A DNA stretch of 64,000 nt from Heterohyrax brucei. Taxonomy: Eukaryota > Chordata > Mammalia > Hyracoidea > Procaviidae. The stretch lies in NCBI GenBank assembly GCA_028571685.1, contig CM053143.1, forward strand, positions 154,622,329 through 154,686,328. The letters are read 5' to 3'. The translations under genes and the position numbers were made by a program. Below the pieces are notes generated by a model. It had not been told where the DNA came from. It worked only from the letters and a program-made list of their open reading frames with translations, and ran no database searches. This document shows, piece by piece, positions 1 through 10,555 of this stretch. Position 1 is the first letter of the stretch; every line of letters starts with the position of its first letter.

Positions 1-282
1 ATTCAGGGCACGGCTTTAGGGGACGGTCCCCCTTGTCAGCAGCACTAGAAGTTACCTGGCTTCTGTCTTCCTTCTATGAGTGTCTCTGTGCCTATTCTGC
101 TCTTTTTATAACACAGAAGTGATTAGGTTTAGAACCCATCCTCCCCTAACCCCAACTGTGGCATGACCTCATTAACATAACAAAAGAAAACTGCAATTTT
201 CAAACAGAGCCATATTTCCAGGCACAATGGTAAGAATTTTAACCATCTGAGGGGGGAGGACACATTTCAATCCATAACAATG
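1..282 (-). mobile_element. MaLR-like solo LTR fossil, cut by window edge
   Basis: Reads on the minus strand as an ERVL-MaLR-type LTR: the end near 270 carries CACATTTCAATCCATAACA, the complement of the usual start of this LTR. A CATTAACATAAC block is shared with the other copies in the window. Only part lies inside the window. It is old and diverged, with no internal retroviral region seen. Confidence 0.6.
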
Positions 283-865
283 CCCAATATTTAATGTAAG
301 ACAAAGAAACACCAGCTCTGACCATCTCACTCTACTGGCCTCACCACAGCATTCTGGGTAAAATCACTTCCCTGGGAAGCAATGGGTAATACCCACTTTT
401 GTCTAAAACAAATTCATCAACCCTGCAATCTGTTCTCCCAAAAGAGTTCAGTTCTTGCTCTAGGTAACTACTTGGTATTTGGATATAGTTTAAGATACAT
501 CACTTTGAAAATATTTGTTTTTACTTGTATGACACACAGAATTTTTTATCTTGCTTGAAGTAGAGTTTTAGGATGCCACATGAGTAAACATCTGTGGATG
601 AAAACTTTGAAAGCAAAACAATACACCTGTTTCTAGTAAGGATGAAAACAAAAGAGAGTATTAAATTCTAGGCAAACACAGCTTCTTTGTATTACCCAGA
701 AGATAGAGGGACTTCGAAAAGATAACACGTAACGCTGAGTACAGAAGATTCACAAGATACTTGCTCCCCATAATTTCTGCACCTTCTTCTTCTCTGCTCT
801 CCTTCCCATCTCTCTACCAAACCTCCAACAAGTAAAGTTAAGGAAATGGTTTAATTTATCCACCT
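283..865. other. No gene or clear repeat recognised
   Basis: AT-rich, single-copy-looking sequence. No open frame with a domain, no RNA gene and no clear repeat family was recognised. Confidence 0.4.
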
Positions 866-867
866 GC

Positions 868-1242
868 CTGGCTGGATGACTCCCCATGGTGGCAGTTGTT
901 GGCTGCTGTCCACACAGCCCCTGGTGCATGGGGGAGACCCTGTGTCCAACAACACTAAATGCCACGTGGTCCTGCACCACCTCCATGATTAGCTGCAGAT
1001 CAGACTATTGCAATCCATCGGGTTTTCACTGACTAACTTCCAGAAGTAGATCCCCAGGCCTTTCTTCCTAGTCTGTCTTAGTCTGGAAGTTTTACTAAAA
1101 CCTATTCAGCATTACAGCAAGACACCAGCTTCCACTGAGAGAGGTGGGTAGTGGTGCACATAAGGTACATTGGCTAGGATTGAACTCAGGTCTTCCATAT
1201 GGAAGGTGGGGATTCCATCACTGAGCCACCACCATCGTCTTT
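868..1242 (-). mobile_element. tRNA-Gly-headed SINE with RTE-derived body
   Basis: On the minus strand the head (about 1155-1242) resembles a tRNA-Gly gene, with a TGGCTCAGTGATGGAATCCC-like A box and GAGTTCAATCCTAGCC as the B-box region. The body (about 1015-1110) matches the RTE 5' UTR (complement of CCAGGCCTTTCTTCCTAGTC). The far end (about 870-960) looks like the RTE 3' region. At least three other copies occur in the window. The family name is not certain; a proboscidean or paenungulate SINE is likely. Confidence 0.6.
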
Positions 1243-1549
1243 ACATAACGGTAATAAAGTAGCAAAGGTAAGTCCACATGATGTTCCAAGGATCCACAAT
1301 ATTAAAAAGTTTCCATAGCGAGTAACCAAACAAACATGGCTGATGGTGTGTTGGCCGTTTTCTTATTTCCTGAATAGGGAGGCCCTCTGACTAGAAAAAC
1401 AAAAATCCAACCAAGTCTTCTGGGTTATTAAAACCAGACTTAGATCCAGGAATAAAGAAAGTATAGCATCAGCACAGAGAGTACAGTCATCACAACCCTG
1501 CAGCAGTCTCCTAATTCCCAACACTGAATGTGAGCTACCATAGATTAGG

Positions 1550-1740
1550 ATTTTCTACATTCCAGGCACTGGACCAAGTATTTTACAGGCACTATCTCAT
1601 ATAATCCTCACTACTGCCCCCTGAAATTCACAGCGTAAGTATCTCCTTTTGAGGGTACAGGAACTGAAGCGTGGACAGGCTTGGTTTACATGCTCAAGTT
1701 CACCCAACTATATGATCAGGACTTCTAAGCCCACGAATTC
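1550..1740 (-). mobile_element. MIR SINE relic
   Basis: The sequence TTCCAGGCACTGGACCAAGT, followed by a tract like ATCTCATATAATCCTCAC, is the minus-strand MIR core. It is an ancient mammal-wide tRNA-derived SINE, strongly diverged. Confidence 0.7.
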
Positions 1741-2084
1741 CCCATCATACCACCAATACCTTTGAATCAAACCAAGGGCTGGTAGCTTTATGAGAATGGG
1801 AAGTCAAGTTCCCATTGCTGTTCTTTGGCTCTAGCAGGATGAGCTTACCAAGTGCCTGGAAGTCAGGCTAGGGGAGAAGGTGAACTCTATGAAAGAAGGC
1901 AGCAGGAGGCTGTTATCATGGGTCTGGGAAGTAGGGGGATGACATGGAGAGCCACACACCCAGCACTCGGTAAGTCAGATCCCTTCCAACCTATGTTTCT
2001 GTTTTGTTTTTTTTAAAAAAAAACAATACCAGTTTTCTTTCATTTTCTCTTGTTTGTTTTGGCCCATTTCAAAGAATATAGAAC

Positions 2085-2292
2085 TTGGAACTGGAAAAAC
2101 CAGGATTCAAACCTGGGCTCTGCAGTGTAATGTTGAGTGATCTTGGGGCATTAATTTAAGCCCGGAGCCTCACTAAAATGAGGATAATTGGTCATACCTA
2201 CCATACAGAGTTGTATAGAGACTTAAATGAGATCATTCTACAGAGAAGGGCTTTGTAAGAGGCTATACCTGATTGTTATTATTTTTATAATC
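2085..2292 (+). mobile_element. MIR SINE relic
   Basis: Plus-strand MIR: GGATTCAAACCTGGGCTCTG is the B-box region. CTCACTAAAATGAGGATAAT and TTAAATGAGATCAT belong to the core and 3' part. Confidence 0.75.
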
Positions 2293-2431
2293 TCTATTCT
2301 CGCACTTGGCTTTGGATTCTCACATTTTATGTATTAGCAATTCCCTCTTTTATTGTAACACCCACAGATTTTATAAACCAGACACCAGTGTCTTCAACCA
2401 GGTCTTTCAGATAGAGATGAGGAGTAGGGAG

Positions 2432-2458
2432 AAGAAAAGAAAGAGAGAGAGAGAGAAG
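2432..2458. repeat. Short GA-rich simple repeat
   Basis: A short AGAGAG run sits inside a purine-rich stretch. It has no other notable feature. Confidence 0.8.
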
Positions 2459-2704
2459 TGTGGACAGAGAACCTGGCTAAGGACAGAATTCTATTGTTTA
2501 CCTCCCTGCAGGCTGTCAGCAATCAGCATATCTGATTAATGACAGCATAATTTTTAACCAACCGCAATCTACTTGTTCTAAAACAGCCTATGTTTCTCAA
2601 TATGTTTCCAAAAGGTGTCTCATAACAATATCTGTCAAACCCCTTGTTAAAATCTAGGGCTCTATCCACATGACCTTCCTTTGATCTGCCAGTCCAGTGC
2701 TTTA

Positions 2705-3066
2705 ACAAAGACTCAATGGCAGCAGGTGTTTCTGTAATAGAAATACTACAAGTAAACGACTTTAACAAATAGAAATTTATTTTCTCACCATTTACAAGGC
2801 TAGAAGTGTAAATTCAGGGTGCTAGCTGTCGGGGAAAGGCTGTCTCTCTCTGCTGGATCTGGAGGAAGTTCACTGTCTACCAAGCGTCTACTTTTGGTCA
2901 GTCTTCTGTGTCTTGGTGTGTCTCTTACTCCACTTCTGTTGTTTTAGCTTGTTTGTTTAATCTTTAATCTCAGAAGAGACTGATTCAAAATACGCCTTAT
3001 GCTAACACTGTCTCATTAACAAGACAAAGACAACCCATTCCCAGATGAGATTCTAACTACAGCCAT
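2705..3066 (-). mobile_element. MaLR-like solo LTR fossil, first part
   Basis: The minus-strand LTR shows the GAGAAATTTATTTTCTC-like block (as TAGAAATTTATTTTCTCACC) and a CTCATTAACAAGACAAAGAC block. The LTR resumes at 3828 after an RTE fragment. The host LTR is therefore older than the RTE insertion. Confidence 0.7.
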
Positions 3067-3827
3067 TGTTGTGGTTAGGTGCCATTGGGTAGATTCCAAC
3101 TCATTGCAGCCCTGTGTACTACAGAGCCAGACACTCTCTGGTCCTGCCCCGTTCTCACTGTCCTTATGTTTGAGCCCACTGCTGCAGCCACTATGTCTAT
3201 CCATCTCTTGGAGGGTCTTCTTTTTTGACGACCCTCTTCCTTACCAAATATGATGTCCTTCTCCAGGGACTGGTCCCTCTTGAAAGCCAGAAACATGTCC
3301 AAAATATGTCAGAGGAAATCTCACCATCTTGGCTGCCCACGAGGACTCTGGCTATACTTCTTCCAAGATAGTCTTGTTGATTCTTCTCAAAGTTCATAGC
3401 ATATTCAATATTCTTTGTCAACAACATAATTCAAAGATATCAATTCTTTCATCTTCCTTATTTGTTTTCCAGCTTTTGCATGCATGGGGTGATTGAGAAT
3501 ACTATGGCTTGGGTCAAACACACTGTACTCCTCAAAGTAGCTTCTTTGCTTTCAACACATTGCCTAACACAACGTATTGTTTGATTTCTCAACTGCTGCT
3601 TCAATGGATGTTGACTATGGATCTAAGTAAAATTAAGTTTTTGGTAACTTCAATCTTTTCTCTGTTTATCATGTTGTTGCTTACTGATCCAGTTGTGGGA
3701 ATTTTTTATTACTTTATGTTGAATTGTAATTTATACTGAAGGCAGTGGTATTTGATTTTCATTGGTAAATGATTCAAGTTCTCTTCCTTTTCAGCAAGCA
3801 AGGTTGTGTCATCTGCATATCACACGC
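3067..3827 (-). mobile_element. RTE LINE fragment: RT C-terminal part and 3' end
   Basis: The minus strand holds the end of an RTE1/BovB-like reverse transcriptase. Near 3789-3819 it encodes YADDTTLLAEKEE, with the catalytic YADD of RT. Further on it encodes LGRSIARVLVG and KRWIDIVAAAVGS, typical of the C-terminal part of this family. The 3' end at 3067-3110 has the GGTTAGGTGCCAT motif shared with the SINE tails. The copy is 5' truncated and interrupted by stops and frame changes. It lies inside an LTR. Confidence 0.85.
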
Positions 3828-3893
3828 ATAGAGGTTAGGAATTTCAACACATTTTGGGGGCGGCAACACAATTCAATCTGTAACACGTCCACA
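3828..3893 (-). mobile_element. MaLR-like solo LTR fossil, second part
   Basis: Continuation of the LTR at 2705-3066. It starts with CATAGAGGTTAGGA and ends with CACAATTCAATCTGTAACA, the complement of the LTR start. Confidence 0.7.
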
Positions 3894-3936
3894 AGTTCTT
3901 TTTTCTGTCATTAACCACCTGCCACTCTAGGTGTAA

Positions 3937-4096
3937 TCAAAACCCAGTGCCATCAAGTCAATTCCAACTCATAGCAACCCTACATGACAGAGAAGAACTT
4001 CCCCATAGAGTTTCCAAGGAGTGCCTGGCAGATCTGAACTTCTGACCTTTTGGTTGGCAGATGTACCACTTAATGACTATGCTTCCAGGGTTTCCC
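3937..4096 (-). mobile_element. AfroSINE-like SINE
   Basis: Near-complete minus copy. The tail-side block AGTCAATTCCAACTCATAGC comes first and the tRNA-like head (GACCTTTTGGTTGGCAGATG) last. Confidence 0.85.
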
Positions 4097-4334
4097 TATA
4101 GACAGTACTTGTTTTTTCCTTATTGTAATGGAAAAGGTAGCATCAAATGTACAAGAAGTGTTTGTAGCTTAACCAAGATAACTGATGCCAGGGAGTTGTA
4201 AAAACACACAGACACAGAGGCACAGGCATACCCACACACAAAAGGATGTTTAGGTAAATGTTATACATAATTTTGCAACAACAACCACCAAAATATGTGT
4301 GTGTATGTTTATATGTATGGGGGATTAGTGGTAT

Positions 4335-4486
4335 GTAGTTGTGTAGTGGTTAAGTGCTATGACTGCTATCAAAAAAGTTGTAAGTTCAAATCTACCAGGT
4401 GCTCCTTGGAAAGCATATGGGGCAGTTCTACTCTGTCCTGTAGGGCTACTGTCAGTCTCAATCAACTCAATCACAGTGGGCTTGGA
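4335..4486 (+). mobile_element. AfroSINE-like SINE
   Basis: Plus copy with head GTGTAGTGGTTAAGTGCTAT, middle GGGGCAGTTCTACTCTGTCC and tail CAATCACAGTGGGCTTGG. It ends just before an RTE 5' end. Confidence 0.9.
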
Positions 4487-4525
4487 TGTGTGTTTGTGTG
4501 GGAGGGGTACACATGCATGTATATC

Positions 4526-5856
4526 CACCACTTGTCCAGTGGTCTCTTGTACTGTGGTTGCTTGCATGCTGCAGTGATGCTGGAAGCTACGTCCCTGGTG
4601 AGGATCCCCCATGTGCACAGGTTTCAGTGGAGCTTCCAAACCAAGACAGAGTAGGAGGAGACATGGTTGTCGACTTCTGACAAAACTGGCCCATGAAAAC
4701 ATTACAAACAGCAGGGGAACATTGTCTGACATAGTGTCGGAAGATGAGCCCTTTAGGTTGGAAGGCACCCCAAATACAGCTAAGGACGAGTGGTCTCCTC
4801 AAAGTAGAGCTCACCTTAATGACACGAACAATGTAAAGCTTATAGGACCTTCATTTGCTGATAGGGCACAACTGACAATGAAAAGGAACAGCTGCAAACA
4901 TCCATTAATACCCATAATGTGGAATGTTCAAAACTGAATCTAAGAAAACTAGAAGTAGTCAAAAATGAAATGGAATTAATAAAGACCCATGTTGTAGGCA
5001 TCCGTGGGCTGAAATGAATTGGAATTGCCCATTCTGAATCAGACAGTCACAGGGTTTACCATGCCAGGAACAACAAATTGAAGGATGGTCATCACATTCA
5101 TCATCAAAAATAACATTTCAAGAAGTATCCTAAATTATGATGCTGTTAATAATAGGATAATACCATAAGCTTACAAGGAAGGCCAGTTAGTGTGACTAGT
5201 ATTCAAATTTACAAAACAACCGTTAATACCAAAGATGAAGACACTGGAGATTTTTACCAACTTCTGCAGGCTGAAATTGATCAAACATGCAGTCATGATG
5301 GCACTAGTAATTACTGGTAATTGAAATGCAGAAGTTGGAAACGAAGGAGGATTTGGTGGTAGAAACAACACTGGAGATTGCATGACAGAATTTTACAGCA
5401 GATTTGCCCAAAGAATGCAGCATTTGATTTCTTGACTGCTGCTTCAATGGACATTGATTGTGGATTGAAACAAAATGAAATTTCTGGAAACTACAATATT
5501 TTTTCCATTTATCAAGATGTTGCTTATTACTTCAGTTGTGAGGATTTCTGTTTCCTTTTTGTTGAGGTATAACCCACTCTGAAGGCTGCAGTCATTGATC
5601 TTCATCATTTAAGTAATTCAAATCCTCTTCACTGTCAGCAAGCAAAGCTGTGTCTCCGTACACTGCGGGATGTTAATAAGGCTTCCTCCAATCCCCATGC
5701 CACATTCTTCATATAGTACAGCTTCTCTGGTTCTTTGCTCAGGATACAAACATAGCAACAATCATGAGGATGAGGAAAGACTGGGCAGTGTTTTATTCTG
5801 TGGCACATAAGGTCATTGGGAGTCTGAACTGACTCAACAGTACGTAACAGCAGCAA
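4526..5856 (+). mobile_element. RTE LINE with both ends and an inverted middle
   Basis: From 4526 to about 5393 the plus strand follows the RTE 5' UTR (GTGATGCTGGAAGCTACGTC) and the start of its protein. Residues such as SEDEPFRLEGTPN and KRNSCKHPLIPIMWNVQN are visible. The apurinic-endonuclease part follows: KLEVVKNEMELIKTHVVGIR, and near 5310 a block equivalent to the family's GDWNAKVG. From about 5394 to 5755 the minus strand matches the RT region, including a degraded YADD-like block near 5650. From 5756 to 5856 the plus strand returns with the RTE 3' end (GGGCAGTGTTTTATTCTGTG). Large internal parts are missing and the frame has many breaks, so it is a dead copy. Confidence 0.75.
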
Positions 5857-5929
5857 CAATATCTGGAGCAAAGGAGAAAGAAGGAAACCCAAGACTCAGA
5901 AAAAGAACCAGTCTAATAGGGCTACTTTT

Positions 5930-6118
5930 CTGCATGAACCACAGCCTCCTCTACCCTGAGAGCAAAAGAACTAGATGGTGCCTGGCCACCACTACTGGGC
6001 ATTTCTGACTGGTGCCATCATAGCTGGATCCTGATAGAAAGTGAAAAAAAAGGGAATACCACTTCACGTTCCAAAACAAATCCAACCTTATGGGACCCAC
6101 AGAGAAAGGAGGAATCCC
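5930..6118 (+). mobile_element. L1 3' UTR fragment
   Basis: AGAACTAGATGGTGCCTGGC followed by CACCAC matches the 3' UTR block of the lineage L1 that also appears at 29395-30216 and 30731-31286. It is truncated and directly precedes an LTR. Confidence 0.55.
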
Positions 6119-6125
6119 TGGGACT

Positions 6126-6650
6126 ATGTCACGGACTGAATTGTGTCCACCTAAAAATAGGTCTAGCCATGTGACCATGATTCCCTGTATTCTACGATTA
6201 TCCTCCATTTTGTGATTTTGCTGTGCCGTGTGTTAAAGGATTAAGGTGGGACTGTAAATCCCTTCAGAAGATCATCTCCCTGCTCCACTGTAAAGGGAGT
6301 TTCCCTGGGTTGTGGCTTGCCTCACCCTTAATCCTTGCATCCTACAAAAGACAAAAAGAAAGAGAAGCAAGCAGAAAATTGGGAATCTCACTCCATCAAG
6401 CAAACAACACCGGGAGAAAAGTACATCCTTCAGACCTGAGGTTCCTGTGCCAAGATGCTCCCTAGACAAAGACTGATGCAATACCAGACTTTCATCCAGA
6501 GCTGACAACAGGGAAAGCCTTTCCCTGGAGTGGACATCCTGAATTTGGACTTGTAGCCTATCAGACTACGTAAGAGTAAACTTTCCTTCATTAAAGCCAT
6601 CCAGTCTGTAGTATTTCTGTTAGAGCAACACTAGCTGACTAAAACAGACT
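6126..6650 (+). mobile_element. MaLR-like solo LTR fossil, near complete
   Basis: Runs from TGTCACGGACTGAATTGTGT to a 3' end resembling GCCATCCAGTCTGTAGTATT and GCTGACTAAAACAG, which fits the ERVL-MaLR LTR pattern. It is the only near-complete plus-strand copy here and helps in reading the minus copies. Appears old and diverged. Confidence 0.75.
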
Positions 6651-6767
6651 ATTACCCTGAGACATTCTTTAGGCCTTGAAACAGAACCATCCCCTCAAAT
6701 CACTTTCATGCTAAATAGGAGGTTAGCCCATAAGGTAATGAATATCACCCTGAATACAGCGTGGTGG

Positions 6768-6831
6768 ATTCCAACTGATGACCTTTTGGTTAGCAGCTGT
6801 AACTCTTAACCATTATGTCCCCACAGTTTCC
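6768..6831 (-). mobile_element. AfroSINE-like head fragment
   Basis: Only the tRNA-like head side is present (GACCTTTTGGTTAGCAGCTG). The rest is missing. Confidence 0.7.
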
Positions 6832-7074
6832 CTGAATACTGCACTGTTTTAAAAACCGTACGTATGAGATCAAATGGTAAACAGAAACACTAAGGCACAG
6901 AAGAGAAGGTGGGAGTCTCTGAGGGTAGGTTAATGGGAACAGAACAATAGAAAAGAAATAATGAGCAACATTACTGAAACAGTACGTGGGAGAAATTGCT
7001 GAATGGGAACCTGTTTTGCCATGTACATTTCTACTTAAAATAAAACATTATTTTTTAAAAAGATCATGAAAAAT

Positions 7075-7265
7075 ATTCATTTATTTGTTCAACTCATATC
7101 TGTTGAGCTTCTGTTTTGTGCCAGGCTCTGTGGTAGGTGCTAGGTATATTTGGTGAATACAACAGAATCTGGCCTTTGTTTCATGGAGCTGATATCCTGG
7201 GGAGAAAGATGACAAAAAGGACTTCAAACAAAACAAACACATACTTGGAAAAAGTGATTTCTCTG
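7075..7265 (-). mobile_element. L2 LINE 3' end relic
   Basis: GTGCCAGGCTCTGTGGTAGG followed by TTTCATGGAGCTGATATCCT matches the reverse complement of the L2 3' end. Ancient. Confidence 0.65.
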
Positions 7266-7617
7266 AAGGAGATCAGACTCCTTTGTCAGTCTGTCCCTGT
7301 GTTGACACTGGGTGTTGCTGCTTCATTCACTTTTCAGTTTTGCTGCCATGTTTACCAAAGATGCCCAGGCAGGTGGAAAGAGTCCACGCAGCTAGAGAGG
7401 CAGCTTGGTCACAACAGCTCACTCATGCTCACAGGTGGTTTTGCCTGTTGCAACCATCACATAGGTTTGCCATCTTGTCCCTTGTTAGTTGTTATTGTAC
7501 CACACATTGCTACATGAATGTACTTCCTCCTACACTTCCACATTTCTATAATCTTCACAAATACTATCTTAAAGAGTATCTGACATTTTTTTAAGCACAA
7601 AATGATTTTCTTTCTGT

Positions 7618-7855
7618 CATAGATTGAGTTGTGTCCCCCCTTCAAAACATCTGTCAACTTATCTAGGTCATGATTCCCAGTATCCCATGACTATCTAACA
7701 TTTTATTATTTGATGTGATTTTCTTATGTGTTGTAAATCCCATCACTACGACGTAATGAGATGAATTAGTTACACTCACGAGATCTACAAGATTAGATAG
7801 TATCTTAAGGCAATGTCTTTTGAGATATAAACGAGATAAGCTGGAAGAGAAAAAT
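7618..7855 (+). mobile_element. MaLR-like LTR fossil, 5' half
   Basis: Starts CATAGATTGAGTTGTGTCCC, contains GGTCATGATTCCCAGTATCC and TCTTTTGAGATATAAACGAG, and is cut where the half-LINE begins. The matching 3' half was not found on the same strand beyond that element. Confidence 0.65.
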
Positions 7856-7856
7856 G

Positions 7857-9945
7857 AGGATCTCCGGAGTCAAGATGGCAGACTAAACACACATCTCCTT
7901 AAGTCCCTCTGGAAACCAAGATCTGAATTGATAATTAAATGGAGTCTTCTGGACACCTAATGAGCCCTAGGATACAGCATAGGGCTGGTAATTTGGACTT
8001 CATATCACTGAACAGAAAACCTCCTCTCTTTTGCCATCCCCTGTTCTTGGTTGAGTGCTGGCTTTCATGGACCAAAGATAACTCACCATTTTAACCTTTT
8101 CTGTGTCTTAGTGGGCAGGCAGAGCTGGGCCTTGACTAGCAGCTAATCTCAGATGCACAGCTGGTGGGATCAGTGGGCAAAATTGCCACATTTTGAGAGC
8201 CCGGCTTTGGACTCTGTGCATCTCGGTACCTTTGGCCTCTCTTTCCACCTCCACCATTGAGTAGCCTGTACTGAGGCAGGTGGAGAGCTTGTGTGGGATG
8301 CCACCTTTTTCCACCTGGAGGTGGATATACCCATACAGAGGCCTCAGCTGGACCTAATTCCTAGGCTGGGAGGCAGTGCCTGCCCAGAGGAAAGTGCCTT
8401 TCCAGCAGAAAAGAAGTATTTTACAGCTGGGGCCCGGCAGCAGAGGCCACCAGGGCAGTAGCCTTTCTGTATTTGGAATTAGTTTATAACATCTGGGTTT
8501 GGATACAGAGGTGCTTACTTTGCCAGCTGGGAAGAGGGACCCATAAACCTGAAAATCTGACTGACTTTGGAAGTTGTCAGATATCTTTTACCTTTCATTT
8601 TAAGATGGCCTAGAAAAACAACTGCAGTCCAAGCTCACAGTATCTCTCCCAGCCTTTATTGACTCACATGATGCCCCAAAAGCAACAATTTCTGGATAAA
8701 AGCATAACCAAGAAATCACCCATGGCTTCAGAAGGCCCCCAAAAGAAAACACCAGAGAACTTCCCAGACAAAGAAACATTTCTGAAACTATCGGAAGATG
8801 AATACAAAAGGATTATATAGAGAGCATTCCTAGACCTTATACAAAATGCAGCATAGCAAAATGAAAAATTAAGCAAGCTGCTCGGTCTGATGGGACATCA
8901 GTACTCTGAAATCCAATAGATCAAGAACAAAATCAAAAACATAGAAACTTCAATTCAAAGCCAAGAAAACAGAATGGAACAAATGGAAAAGAGACTTTCT
9001 GCTTTGGAAGACAGAGCTACTGACTTCAGCATCTATGAGGAGAAATCAGAAAAAAAGAAACAAGAAAAATGAACATGCATTAAGAAACATGTGGGACTCT
9101 ATAAAGAGGAACAATCTATGATTCATTGGAGTTCCTGAACAGGGCGAGACACCTGAGAACACAGAGAGTATTGTTGCTGAGCTGCTGACAGAAAACTTCC
9201 CAGAAATGAAAGAAGAGAATATAGATATCCAAGATGCAAATGAAATGCCACTCAATATAGATCTCAAAAGAAAGACTCCAAGACATATTATAATCAAGCT
9301 TAACAAAATGAAACATAAGAAGAAACTCTCGAAGGTGGCAAGACTCAAAGCAAAGCTGACAGTCAGAGGGAAATCCTGTAGGCTTTTGTCAGATTTCTCA
9401 GCAGAAATGATGCTGGCACAGAGACAGTGTCATGAGACACTGAAAGCCTTTAAGGAGAAGAACTTCCAACCAAGAATTATATATCCTGCAAAACTATCTT
9501 TCAAATATGAAAAGGAAATTAAGACATTCACAGATAAACAGAAACTCAGAGACTCTGTAAAAACCAAACCAAAGCCACAAGAAATACTGAAAGAATCTCT
9601 TGGCTTTGGAAGAAAACCACTAACTTTATATTTTAGAAGCAAATTCAGGACACCTCACCCAGAAACCTACTCAGTTAGGGAAGGCTCCAAACTCAATCAA
9701 ATCTATAATAGTGAAAGAAGTGATCCAGTGAGCATATCATGAAAACTATGATGTCATCATATTGAAAAGAGTGATGTACTACAGTCAATATAGGCCTTCC
9801 AGATGGAGAGGAAGTTAATAAGTCTGGTAGTAATTAAAATTGGGTTTATTAAGTCTATTAAGGGGGATCATAGGGACAGCCATAAAGCACAATAAAGATG
9901 TAATATATCAAATCAAGAAACGTAATACAGGAGTCTCAACAACCA
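7857..9945 (+). mobile_element. HAL1-type half-LINE (L1 ORF1 only)
   Basis: The 5' end has AGTCAAGATGGCAGAC, typical of L1-group 5' UTRs. About 800 bases of 5' UTR follow, then an L1-type ORF1 (separate entry). After ORF1 there are only about 200 bases, including GGGACAGCCATAAAGCACAA and AATAAAG. No endonuclease or reverse-transcriptase coding sequence is seen. This layout fits HAL1, a half-L1 that carries ORF1 but no ORF2. A plain L1 with a large internal deletion is the alternative. Confidence 0.7.
8668..9742 (+). pseudogene. L1-type ORF1 protein remnant of the half-LINE
   Basis: Starts with MMPQKQQFLDKSITKKSP. Next comes LSEDEYKRII, where an in-frame stop falls at 8818-8820, then a coiled-coil-like region (KIKNIETSIQSQENRMEQME and KRLSALEDRA). 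After one frame change near 9115-9125 it continues open from IGVPEQGETPENTESI through 9742. The RNA-binding and C-terminal part shows KTPRHIIIKLNKMK, RLLSDFSAEMMLAQR, NFQPRIIYPAKLSFKYE and TFTDKQKLRD, all landmarks of L1 ORF1p. The open part (178 codons from 9206) runs about 45 residues past the usual LKESL end. At least four stops or frame breaks lie upstream, so no full protein can be made. Confidence 0.85.
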
Positions 9946-9964
9946 CAAAACCAACCCTGAAAAA

Positions 9965-10073
9965 GAATGTCCTTGTCATCAGACTTCCCCTGTCCTAAGA
10001 GCTTCTCAAAGCAGGGATCCCAGTTCTAAAGGACACATAGGTCTCATAACTTGTTTCTTGGTGTTATGACATC
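9965..10073 (-). mobile_element. MaLR-like LTR internal piece
   Basis: GTCATCAGACTTCCCCTGTC and AGAGCTTCTCAAAGCAGGGA match the middle of the minus-strand LTR seen at 10556-11052. Short fragment next to the half-LINE end. Confidence 0.5.
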
Positions 10074-10109
10074 CCCATGTCAGCCCCTGAAGCTACATGA
10101 GTTAGGAGT

Positions 10110-10268
10110 AGCCTCCAGTCTGACCCGATTCATAGACTCAGGACTTTTTAGCACCTACAACCATGTTACTCATCTCCTTAAGATAAATCTCTTTCTCTTT
10201 ACATATATGTATATATGTATGTGCATCACTGGTTTTACTTCTCTAGAGAACCTAGTTCAAGACTGTAC
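10110..10268 (+). repeat. Possible LTR-type 3' end, family unassigned
   Basis: AGATAAATCTCTTTCTCTTT is followed by an alternating purine-pyrimidine run (ATATATGTATATATGTATGT) and TTCTCTAGAGAACCTAGTTC. This looks like the end of an interspersed repeat, but I cannot name it. Confidence 0.3.
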
Positions 10269-10344
10269 CTAAAATAGAAACTGACACAAAACATGTATTC
10301 AATAAATAATATCCCTAAAGGACAAGCAGGCAGGACAGGTGTGG

Positions 10345-10495
10345 TGAAATTCATCCATCTAGCCATTCACCCACTCATTTAAGAAACATATCCTGAGCAT
10401 CTGTTCTATGCCAAGTGATTCCCTAGGTCCTGAAGATGTAATGAACAAGAAACTTTCCCTCCTGTTCAGGAACTAACAATCTAACAGATGGGAAG
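10345..10495 (-). mobile_element. L2 LINE 3' end relic
   Basis: CTGAGCATCTGTTCTATGCC and GAACTAACAATCTAACAGAT fit the reverse complement of the L2 3' end. Confidence 0.6.
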
Positions 10496-10555
10496 AACTT
10501 TCTGCTCAGTGAAACAGTATGATGGAAGCTTCTGGCAGCAGAAGTGCAAAAGATG

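Noticed and set aside
1155-1242. tRNA-Gly-like gene
   Set aside because: It is the head of a SINE: an RTE-derived body follows directly and the arms are mutated, so it is not a working tRNA gene.
4325-4768. 147-codon minus frame
   Set aside because: Entirely made of the antisense of a SINE and an RTE 5' end.
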